DNA from: Candidatus Zipacnadia bacterium
Lineage (GTDB): Bacteria; Armatimonadota; Zipacnadia; Zipacnadales; UBA5352
Direction of reading: 5' to 3'
NCBI GenBank assembly: GCA_029820045.1
Contig: JALGVE010000008.1
Span: 1 to 32,474, forward strand
DNA: 32,474 nucleotides
Shown here: positions 1-8,073 of the stretch, piece by piece
Layout of the letters: every line of letters begins with the position of its first letter
Position numbering within the stretch: position 1 is the stretch's first letter
The notes under the pieces: generated by a model
The model's database searches: none
Seen by the model: only the letters and a program-made list of their open reading frames with translations
What the model was told of the DNA's origin: nothing
Position numbers and translations under genes: made by a program

Positions 1-106
1 AGGCCGAGATGTTGCTGATCCCATCAGGGGCGGACACTAGACTGAGCGTCCTGCCCTACGGCACCTGCCTGGGACGACCGTAAAGGGCCCCTTTCCGGCC
101 AGGTTT

Positions 107-793
107 CTAGGGCGTCGGATCAAAGTACGTGTCCCTGCCGTTGTCGTACAGCGTGCTGTACTTCATCGCCTTGCTGTGCCCGTCCACGAAGCCGACGTTG
201 CCCACGTCGTTGTGCCGGACACAGAAGTTGAAGGCATACTCGTACGGGACGTTGTGGTCCCAGGTTTCGTGGTCACTCCCGTCAGGGGCGTCGCCCCGGG
301 GACCCGAGGAGGGCGCCTGGAATACCCAGGTCAGCCAGGCGATGTTCGGCGTGATGTCCCCGATCGTAACGCACGACGCGGGCTGCTTCACTGTCGCAAG
401 CAGGGGCGGGGTACTCGTAGGGCAGAGGTACTCATTCATCCCGTAACTACGGGAGCCCTTGTAATAGATCCCGTAGGTACTGCTCTTGGTGCACTTGATG
501 TCTTGGCTAGGGCAGTCAAACACTTGGACGTTCTTCACGTACGGGAAGATCGCCCCGGGCCAGGTGTATCTGTCGGCGAAGGACGGCCGGTTGACAAAGC
601 CTAACGGGAACCTTTCATCGTAGTCCTGACAGTACATGAGCACACCCAGGGTAATCTCCTTGACGTTGCTCAAGCACGAGCTCTGCCTCGCCTTCTCGCG
701 GGCCCGGGCGAAGACCGGGAATAGAATCGCCGCCAGGATCGCGATGATCGCGATGACCACCAGCAATTCGATGAGCGTGAATCCACGTCGCAT
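107..793 (-). CDS. DUF1559-like prepilin-type N-terminal cleavage/methylation protein (type II pseudopilin-like)
   Basis: [46 protein letters not shown] prepilin signal; C-terminal '[22 protein letters not shown]' H-x-[11 protein letters not shown] type; ATG at 793 with upstream GGGAGG on the minus strand. Confidence 0.93.
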   Translation of the reverse strand: MRRGFTLIELLVVIAIIAILAAILFPVFARAREKARQSSCLSNVKEITLGVLMYCQDYDERFPLGFVNRPSFADRYTWPGAIFPYVKNVQVFDCPSQDIKCTKSSTYGIYYKGSRSYGMNEYLCPTSTPPLLATVKQPASCVTIGDITPNIAWLTWVFQAPSSGPRGDAPDGSDHETWDHNVPYEYAFNFCVRHNDVGNVGFVDGHSKAMKYSTLYDNGRDTYFDPTP

Positions 794-932
794 GATCGTA
801 ACCTCCCTGGCTCACATGATGTTAGCACAATGCAGCAGTATCATCTCGCACTGACAAAGGGAGCTAACTCTCCCTGCCACTGCCACCTGTCATCATCCAG
901 CTATGCATAATCTCCGGGGCGCAGGGATAGGT

Positions 933-1673
<741 letters not shown>

Positions 1674-1912
1674 TTGCTCGCAGCTCCTTGTGCGATGATA
1701 TAATGTACACTGGTATTCTACCCCTCCCCCCCGAATTGTCAAGAATTTCTCGTAACCTGGCAGCACCTAACATCGTGATGATGGGCAACAGCGGCGCATG
1801 TGGGCCATTACCTGGTACGACAGGCACCCTCGGCTAGGTGGGATGCCCCCTTCCGATGATAGGCCTCTCGCCGTACGATGATCTCTACATGTAACCACTT
1901 TGCACCCTGGGC

Positions 1913-1941
1913 TTGACTCGCGTAGGTCGTTGTGGTAGAGT
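1913..1941 (+). promoter_or_regulatory. candidate sigma70-like promoter for the SorC-like regulator
   Basis: TTGACT (1913-1918), 17-nt spacer, TAGAGT (1936-1941), about 100 nt upstream of the ATG at 2045. Confidence 0.4.
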
Positions 1942-2044
1942 CGCACTTGCAAGCCCGTGCAGATTACTGCATTGATGTGTAGCCAAGCACGTGGCCCGCA
2001 GCCGAGGGCTCTGCGTGGCGAGGCTACGGTGCGAGGGGGAACCG

Positions 2045-3343
2045 ATGACCACAAGGGACAAGGACCTCTGCATGGCGCTGGTCGCGCACTACTACTGTAC
2101 CGGGGCGACCGGCGAGAGGTCGAGGCTGAAGCAGGCGGAGCTGGGCGAGCTCCTGCGCACTCTCCATGACGTTGACGTGGACAGGTCGCAGATATCCCGG
2201 TGGCTCAAGCAGGCGCGCGAACGCGGCTGGGTCGAGGAGATAACGCGCCGCAGCCTGAACCTGCCGGATGCCCTGCAAGAGCAGGTCGAGGCGCGGCTGG
2301 TGAACGGCAGCCTTCAGCAGAGACTGCGCGAGCAGGCCTTCCACCCCAAGCTGTGCCCGCGCCTCAAGAAGCTGGTGGTTGTTCTGACCCCCAGGACCGC
2401 CAGGGACGAGGACGCCCGCATCCCGTATCTGGCCAGCCACTGCGCCATCCACCTCATGAACAGCATTACCCGTGACACCAGGGGCATCGGCTGGGCGTGG
2501 GGTAAGCACTGCCTGGCCGTGGCGGACCGTCTCTCCGAGGTGGACTACGGAAAGCTCGAGTGCATTCCGTTGCTTGGCACCACTGCCATCGGCAGGGGAA
2601 TACCCTTTGCCGAGCACGTGCGTGACAGGCAGGCGAGCCGCGTCTGCGAGCTGGCGGCGCGTCAGCTCAGGGGAGTTGGGGCCCGTGATGACGAGGACAG
2701 ATGGGTGCGTGCGGTCCCGCTCTCCGTGCCCGCCTTTCTCCCCCGGCACCTCGTCGCCGACAAGGACTTGCCTGTCGCCGTCAAGCTTATCAACGGTTTT
2801 GACGAGGTCCAGCAGATCTTCGGGGAGGAACCGTACTTCTCGGCGCAGGGCGACGATGACGTCGCCGAGCTGCGACCCGGCTGGCAGCCGGAGTCGCACA
2901 CGCAACTCAAGAAGAAGGGCAAGCTCAGCAACATCAACGCCATCATCACCAGCGTTGGCGCCCTTGCGGACGAAAGTCCCATCACCTCCTATGACCTGTT
3001 GCCCGCCCGTCAGATTCAAAGCCTGCGCAAGACCACGCACCTCGCAGGCGATTTGGCCGAGCAGGTCATGGTGCTGCCGGGCCAGACGCTCTCGGAGAAG
3101 ACCCTCGACAAGCTCGCCAGGCTCCGGCGGCGGGCGTTGTCGCTTCGCATCCGCGACATGATCTCAATGGTGGCCAACGGCACGGAGATCCACGTCCTCG
3201 CGGCGCGACCCAACAGAGCCGAGGCCGTGTACGCCGCCGTGCATCTCGGCGCGGTGACGCATCTCTACATTGACGAGGCTGTGGCCAACAGAGTACTCGA
3301 GCTGGACCAGATGTGCCGCACTGAGTTCGGCTACCTGCAGTAG
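2045..3343 (+). CDS. SorC/DeoR-type transcriptional regulator (N-terminal HTH plus sugar-binding-like domain)
   Basis: N-terminal 'RSQISRWLKQARERGWVEE' HTH; C-terminal 'GDLAEQVMVLPGQTLSEKTLDKL' and 'AAVHLGAVTHLYIDEAVANRVLEL' resemble the SorC effector domain; RBS GAGGGGGA before the ATG at 2045. Confidence 0.72.
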   Translation: MTTRDKDLCMALVAHYYCTGATGERSRLKQAELGELLRTLHDVDVDRSQISRWLKQARERGWVEEITRRSLNLPDALQEQVEARLVNGSLQQRLREQAFHPKLCPRLKKLVVVLTPRTARDEDARIPYLASHCAIHLMNSITRDTRGIGWAWGKHCLAVADRLSEVDYGKLECIPLLGTTAIGRGIPFAEHVRDRQASRVCELAARQLRGVGARDDEDRWVRAVPLSVPAFLPRHLVADKDLPVAVKLINGFDEVQQIFGEEPYFSAQGDDDVAELRPGWQPESHTQLKKKGKLSNINAIITSVGALADESPITSYDLLPARQIQSLRKTTHLAGDLAEQVMVLPGQTLSEKTLDKLARLRRRALSLRIRDMISMVANGTEIHVLAARPNRAEAVYAAVHLGAVTHLYIDEAVANRVLELDQMCRTEFGYLQ

Positions 3344-3392
3344 AGACGGGCGCCCACTGGAACTCGCGCCAGGCGGCGCCTTTCGTATACCT

Positions 3393-3416
3393 ACCTCGTG
3401 GCACACGAGGTTTTCT
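3393..3416 (+). terminator. Rho-independent terminator after the SorC-like gene
   Basis: ACCTCGTG-GCA-CACGAGGT 8-bp stem (3393-3400/3404-3411) followed by TTTCT, 50 nt after the stop codon. Confidence 0.65.
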
Positions 3417-3627
3417 GTAGCCCCGCTGATGCACACGCGTGTAATAAAGCGCATTGCTGTGCGCAACACCCTGGCCCATCGCCTTAGTAAACGCGCACCT
3501 ATCGTCGGCGGATGCACGAAAACCCAGATGTGAACGTAGTACCAAATGAGGCCAGCTAGAGGCGCGCACAGACCGGCTGCTTGCCCGGGGCAACAGCACG
3601 CAAGAGCCCGCGAAAGGAGAGGCGGCG

Positions 3628-4092
3628 ATGCTCAGGTTGACCCAGAGAACAGAGGACGGCGGGTTGCAGTTCTGCGACGACATTCCGCCGGGGCTTGAAC
3701 TCCTGCGTAGTGGCCGCCACGCCCTGCTCGTAGCCACCAGCCCCGAAGTAAGGGTGGACGGGCAGCCGGTGGCGTCACTGGGAGGCATCACTGTGGTCGG
3801 TGTCGGCACGGAGATATGCTCGAACGGCGACCGTTTCTACCTCGTGAAAGCGCCGCCCACGGTTGTCGAGGAGGGACCCCAGGACGCCATCTGCCCCCTG
3901 TGCCGAAACGCGATCGCCGGCAAGCCTGCCGTCCAGTGCCCTGAGACCAGCCGCTGGTACCATCAGACAGATGAGTTCCCGTGCTGGGATACCGCGCACC
4001 CCCAAGAACCCGCGAGTGGCGGTAGCTCACAGGCGGGCGAGCACGACGGCGATCAGCCGGGCCCGCTGCATCCGTGGGAGGTGTCGAGGTGA
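3628..4092 (+). CDS. Prok-RING-like protein (candidate E3/adaptor) with an FHA/beta-rich-looking N-terminus
   Basis: 'CPLCRNAIAGKPAVQCPETSRWYHQTDEFPCWD' resembles bacterial RING-like treble clefs (CPxC...VxCPxC..WHH...PCW) but lacks some ligands; RBS AAAGGAGAGG upstream; 4-nt overlap (GTGA) with the next gene. Confidence 0.6.
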   Translation: MLRLTQRTEDGGLQFCDDIPPGLELLRSGRHALLVATSPEVRVDGQPVASLGGITVVGVGTEICSNGDRFYLVKAPPTVVEEGPQDAICPLCRNAIAGKPAVQCPETSRWYHQTDEFPCWDTAHPQEPASGGSSQAGEHDGDQPGPLHPWEVSR

Positions 4093-5249
4093 ACCTCACG
4101 TCGGAGACCTTCGACAGCCTGGCCCAGACCTCCTGGTATGAGCATGATGTGCTCGCGGGCGCCACCGTCGGGCTGGTTGGCGTGGGCGGCATCGGCGCAC
4201 CCGGCGCAGTGCAGCTCGCCCGTCTCGGGGTAGGGCGTCTCGTGCTGATGGACCCGGACATCTGCGAGCCGTCCAACTTGAGCAGGACCTTCGTCCGATC
4301 CGACCTTGGTAAGTACAAGGTCCACGCGGTCAGGGATGAGATCGCTCGCTGCGGGCTGGGCACCGAGGTCCTCGCCCTGCCTGGCGATGTTGCTTACGAC
4401 CTGTCGTGGGGCATGGTCTCACGGCTCGACCTGGTGGTCGGGGCGCTGGACAATCGCGCCGCCCGCGTGGCGCTCAGCAGGGCCGCCTGGCGCGCCGGTG
4501 TACCCCTCGTGGATACCGCGCAAGATGGGGAGAGCCTGACGGCGCTCGCGCGCGTCTTCCTGCCCTCTGGCACGGGCGCATGTTATCAGTGTGGGCTCTC
4601 CGCAGCCGACTACAGGTACATCGGCCGCAACGTCCCGTGCACGAGGGAGGACCCTGAGGTCCCGCGACTGCCGACCACCGGCCTGGAGGCTGGGGTGGCG
4701 GCTGCGCTGCTCGCGAGCCTCACCGCGCGCGTGCTGTTGGAGGGCCCGGAGACTGTCGCTGGCATGGAGTATCGCATCAGTCTCGGCGACTACAGCTTCA
4801 TGACCACGCGGCTCCAGCGGAATGCAGCCTGCCGCTTCGACCATCGCACGTGGCCCGGCGAGGCCGCGACCCTGGCCGCGCCGGCGCCCGTCGGTCGCAT
4901 GACGCTGGGGGAGATCGCGGACTTCCTTCGGACCGAGTTGGGGGAAGGCTTCAGCCTCCACCTTGACCGCGACGTGGTCACGGACCTCGCCTGTCCCGAA
5001 TGTGGGCATGTCAATCGTGGGATAGCGGCCCGCAGGAGTGACACCGTCCACTGCGAGCGCTGTGACGAGGCAATATCGCCGCCGCCGACGGCACTGCGCA
5101 GCACATTCACCGAGGACGAGTTGCGCGGCCCCGAGTTCGCGCAGAGGACCTTTGAGCGCGTGCTGCCCGACGGTCATGTCGCGTGGGCGGAGCGCGGGGG
5201 CGAGCACACTATGATCAGTTTCACCTTCGAGGAGGGAAAGCCATGGTAG
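4089..5249 (+). CDS. ThiF/MoeB/E1-like ubiquitin-activating enzyme family protein with C-terminal zinc ribbon
   Basis: Nucleotide-binding GVGGIG (4179-4196), 'LMDPDICEPSNLSRTFVRSDLGKYKVHAVRDEI', 'DLVVGALDNRAARVALSRAAWRAGVPLVD', CYQC, candidate catalytic Cys in 'NVPCTRED...LPTTGLEAGVAAALLA', and CPEC-x17-CERC ribbon; likely GTG start at 4089 overlapping the upstream stop. Confidence 0.9.
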   Translation: MNLTSETFDSLAQTSWYEHDVLAGATVGLVGVGGIGAPGAVQLARLGVGRLVLMDPDICEPSNLSRTFVRSDLGKYKVHAVRDEIARCGLGTEVLALPGDVAYDLSWGMVSRLDLVVGALDNRAARVALSRAAWRAGVPLVDTAQDGESLTALARVFLPSGTGACYQCGLSAADYRYIGRNVPCTREDPEVPRLPTTGLEAGVAAALLASLTARVLLEGPETVAGMEYRISLGDYSFMTTRLQRNAACRFDHRTWPGEAATLAAPAPVGRMTLGEIADFLRTELGEGFSLHLDRDVVTDLACPECGHVNRGIAARRSDTVHCERCDEAISPPPTALRSTFTEDELRGPEFAQRTFERVLPDGHVAWAERGGEHTMISFTFEEGKPW

Positions 5250-5746
5250 ACGCGATCCGGGAGGCGCGACTCCGCAATGAGAGGGCGAACCTGCTCCGCA
5301 TGAGGAATCCGCGTCTTCACCTTCAGCCTGCCGAGACGCTCGATCGTTACCTGCTCGCGCTCGACGTCAAGACCCTCGTGGCAAGCGATGGCGGCAGCCC
5401 TGAAGTCTTCGATGGGCCATGCCTGGTGGAGATGTTCTTTGGCGCCAACTACCCGGTTTCCGACCCGCCGATCTTCCTCGTGCATGCGCCGCGCGACCTC
5501 TTCCATCCGAACGCCAAGCGCGGAGAACATCAGTTGTTCTGCCTCGGCGACCTCACCGAGCAAAGGGCAGACGTGATCGTCGCTGCCATCGCCGGCAGCC
5601 TCAGCTATCACGATAACCTCTACAGCATGGACGAGCGCGACGCCTTCAACATTGAGGCCGCCCGCTGGGCGCGCGAGCATCAGGACCTGCTGCCGGTGGA
5701 CCCGCGCCCCTTCGCGGGCAACGTTGAGGACGACACCGCCGAATAG
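5243..5746 (+). CDS. E2-like (UBC-fold) ubiquitin-conjugating enzyme family protein
   Basis: 'YPVSDPPIFLVHAPRDLFHPNAKRGEHQLFCLGDL': E2-type YP..PP..., HPN (residues 88-90) and candidate catalytic Cys100 in FCLGD; C-terminal 'NLYSMDERDAFNIEAARWARE'; ATG at 5243 overlaps the E1 stop, RBS GGAGGGAAAG. Confidence 0.85.
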   Translation: MVDAIREARLRNERANLLRMRNPRLHLQPAETLDRYLLALDVKTLVASDGGSPEVFDGPCLVEMFFGANYPVSDPPIFLVHAPRDLFHPNAKRGEHQLFCLGDLTEQRADVIVAAIAGSLSYHDNLYSMDERDAFNIEAARWAREHQDLLPVDPRPFAGNVEDDTAE

Positions 5747-5758
5747 GAGTGTTGGGAC

Positions 5759-6547
5759 ATGGATCGTCAGGAGCTTATCACCGCAATCCAGGACGCTGGT
5801 GCAGCGCGCGACCTTGAGCTCGCCATCAGCGGGGAATGGCTCCGGATCTCGGCGCCCGCGGACGAAGCCACTGCCGGCCTCTCGAGCGAGGAGCTGCTGA
5901 GGGAGCACCCGCTCTCGGGCCTCGGCAAGTACTGGAGAGACTTCACTGGCCAGACGACCCGGCTCGTGGCCCAGGTGCCGCTGGAGGTGCTGCTGGCGAC
6001 CCCAGCGTTGGTCAACGGCCTGCCCGGTCTCGCCGAGGCGCTATCTCCGGAGGCGGTGGGCGGGACCGAGGTCCCCGCGGACCCGCTGGAACTCGCAACG
6101 ATGGCGCTGGAGGAGGCGGGGCTAACCGTCATCAGCTCGACCGACACGGCGGTCGTCGGCCGGGCGGACCAACTCTCGTGGCGGGCGGAGGTTGAGATGT
6201 CAGTCGGCGATGACGAGCTCTCGGTCTGGTGCCCGCTCGCGGGCTGGCCGTCGGCCGACGGGGCCCAGGGCGGGGACCGGGTCGCGGCCATCTGGCTATT
6301 GAGTCTTGGGCGCACGGTGCGGCTGGTCGCGCCGGCGCTCAGGGACGTAGAGGGTTCAGGGCAGCAGGAGCTGCAGTGCGGGTGGTCGCTCGCGGCGCCC
6401 TTGTGGGGCCTGTCACTCCCGCTCGCAGGCCACGCGGCTGCGGCGGCCGCCGCAGGCGCGCTTCGCTTCAACGTTGAAGCCCGGGCTATCCTCCAGGATG
6501 CGTCCGTGGCCGAAGCCCTGAGCCGTGCCTACGAGACTGCTGCATAG
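5759..6547 (+). CDS. hypothetical protein of unknown family in the Ub-like operon
   Basis: Open frame between E2 and Ubl genes, 12 nt after the E2 stop, with RBS TAGGAGTG; no family recognised by eye. Confidence 0.75.
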   Translation: MDRQELITAIQDAGAARDLELAISGEWLRISAPADEATAGLSSEELLREHPLSGLGKYWRDFTGQTTRLVAQVPLEVLLATPALVNGLPGLAEALSPEAVGGTEVPADPLELATMALEEAGLTVISSTDTAVVGRADQLSWRAEVEMSVGDDELSVWCPLAGWPSADGAQGGDRVAAIWLLSLGRTVRLVAPALRDVEGSGQQELQCGWSLAAPLWGLSLPLAGHAAAAAAAGALRFNVEARAILQDASVAEALSRAYETAA

Positions 6548-6563
6548 AAAGGAGGTGGCTAGA

Positions 6564-6842
6564 TTGAGCCAGGACAGCGTCACCATCACGGTCCAGGACG
6601 TGACCGGCGAAAAGGAACACATCGTCGCTTACGGCGCGGACCGCACGATCGGCGAACTGGTGGAGGACCCTCGGGTTCTTCAGGAGGTGGACCTCGCGCC
6701 GGTGGGCTCCGGCACGGCCGGAGTAACCTACGGCGCCCGGAGAGAACGAGACGAGATCCTGTTGAACACCGACGACAAACTCGGGGACGTGCTCAAAGAT
6801 GGTGAATCCGTGAGGCTGCTCCCGCAGATCGTCGCAGGATAA
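6564..6842 (+). CDS. small ubiquitin-like (beta-grasp-like) protein ending in C-terminal Gly
   Basis: TTG start at 6564 preceded by AAAGGAGG (6548-6554); 92 aa 'MSQDSVTITVQDVTGEKEHIVAYGADRTIGELVED...EILLNTDDKLGDVLKDGESVRLLPQIVAG*'; size, 'D.LGDVLKDGE.VRLLP' C-terminus and neighbourhood fit a Ubl; fold not verified. Confidence 0.72.
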   Translation: MSQDSVTITVQDVTGEKEHIVAYGADRTIGELVEDPRVLQEVDLAPVGSGTAGVTYGARRERDEILLNTDDKLGDVLKDGESVRLLPQIVAG

Positions 6843-6906
6843 CCTCACGGCTACCGCGGAGGGTCGGGGGTCGCCAAGGCCACCGGCCCTCCCGGAGGAG
6901 GCAATC

Positions 6907-7929
6907 ATGGTAAGCCCGCAATACGATCTGATAGCCACGTTCCAGAAGGCGGACAGCGACGAGCTGGCCCACGCCGAGGTCCTTCAGGAGCAGCACGTGA
7001 AGCGCTTCGTCGAGGACGCCCACTTCGGGGCCATCCGCCGCGGCGTCGCTCCTAACGATGGTGAGCCAGTCTTCGGGACCGTAGCTCCTCTGGGCGTGTG
7101 CGAGGCGCAGTGCGAGACCTGCAACCGCTTGTGTGGCTTCCAGGTCCACCTGAGCGACTCCTCTGGAAAGCTGCTCACACACAACACGTATCCCACGGAG
7201 CTGCTTCAGAGCTGGGCGAACCTCGTCGTCGCCGCCCTCGCCCAACGCGATGGGGAGGGCGGTGGGAAGCCTCAGCCGGCTCGCTACCTTTACAGTCTGA
7301 TAGCCCGCCGCTGCGACGAGTTAGGGCCGGTGCTTGGCGCCGTCAGGAGCTGCCTGCGCCAGATACCCGTGGAGGAGCTGCCGGCGGGCGCAGTGACCAG
7401 TCCCGATGATGCTGACTTTCCGCTCCACATTGAGCCGGTGGCGATTGGGAACATGCTCGCCTGGGCGCGCGAAGCTGGTAACGAGGAGGTCGGCGGTCTA
7501 GTGGCCGGCCGCCTGCGCTGGTGTCCCCGCCGCCGCGACGTGTGGGCTCACATTGACCATGCGGTGCGCGCGCCGGCCATCGGCGGCAGGGCAACGCTGG
7601 AGTTCACTCCCCAGGCTTGGAACGCGGCACTCAGCGAACTCAATAAGCTAGGCAACGGCCTGGACGTACTCGGCTGGTGGCATTCACACCCCGCCGGGAT
7701 CTTCGAGGATGAGCCTGATCTGCAGGGCGCCTCCAAACTCTTTCTCTCGCATCGGGACATGCCCATCGCAACCGAGCACTTCTCTACGCCCTGGCAGACC
7801 TCGTGGGTCGTAGACCCCGAGTTAGACGACGAAGAGGCGGTCGCGGCTTTCGGCTGGGCCTCGGGGGTCATCACTCCGCGCGCCTTCGACGTGGTGTCCG
7901 CAGCCGTCGCCAGCCAAGGAGCGAGTTAA
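6907..7929 (+). CDS. JAB/JAMM (MPN) domain metalloprotease with N-terminal Cys cluster; candidate deubiquitinase-like enzyme
   Basis: 'EEVGGLVAGRL...DVLGWWHSHPAGIFEDEPDL' JAMM-type Glu and H-x-H-P (7681-7689) plus Asp; 'CEAQCETCNRLC' at 7099-7133; RBS GGAGGAGG upstream. Confidence 0.85.
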   Translation: MVSPQYDLIATFQKADSDELAHAEVLQEQHVKRFVEDAHFGAIRRGVAPNDGEPVFGTVAPLGVCEAQCETCNRLCGFQVHLSDSSGKLLTHNTYPTELLQSWANLVVAALAQRDGEGGGKPQPARYLYSLIARRCDELGPVLGAVRSCLRQIPVEELPAGAVTSPDDADFPLHIEPVAIGNMLAWAREAGNEEVGGLVAGRLRWCPRRRDVWAHIDHAVRAPAIGGRATLEFTPQAWNAALSELNKLGNGLDVLGWWHSHPAGIFEDEPDLQGASKLFLSHRDMPIATEHFSTPWQTSWVVDPELDDEEAVAAFGWASGVITPRAFDVVSAAVASQGAS

Positions 7930-7941
7930 CCCACGCGAGAC

Positions 7942-8015
7942 CCTGCCTGTGGACTCTCTTTAGGCAGGCCAGACAACTCGCGCCGCTTTTCGGACAGATT
8001 AAGCGCAAAAGCGCT
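7942..8015 (+). other. intergenic hairpins between JAB and AAA genes
   Basis: CCTGCCT (7942-7948)/AGGCAGG (7962-7968), and AGCGC-AAAA-GCGCT (8002-8015). Confidence 0.4.
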
Positions 8016-8073
8016 GAGCCGAGCGTATGAACTAATGCAGGAGCGCACACCGCGAAGCCAGGAGGTGCCATCC

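Noticed and set aside
2024-3040. 338-aa minus-strand ORF opposite the SorC-like regulator
   Set aside because: Antisense shadow; the + frame has RBS, promoter, terminator and family motifs
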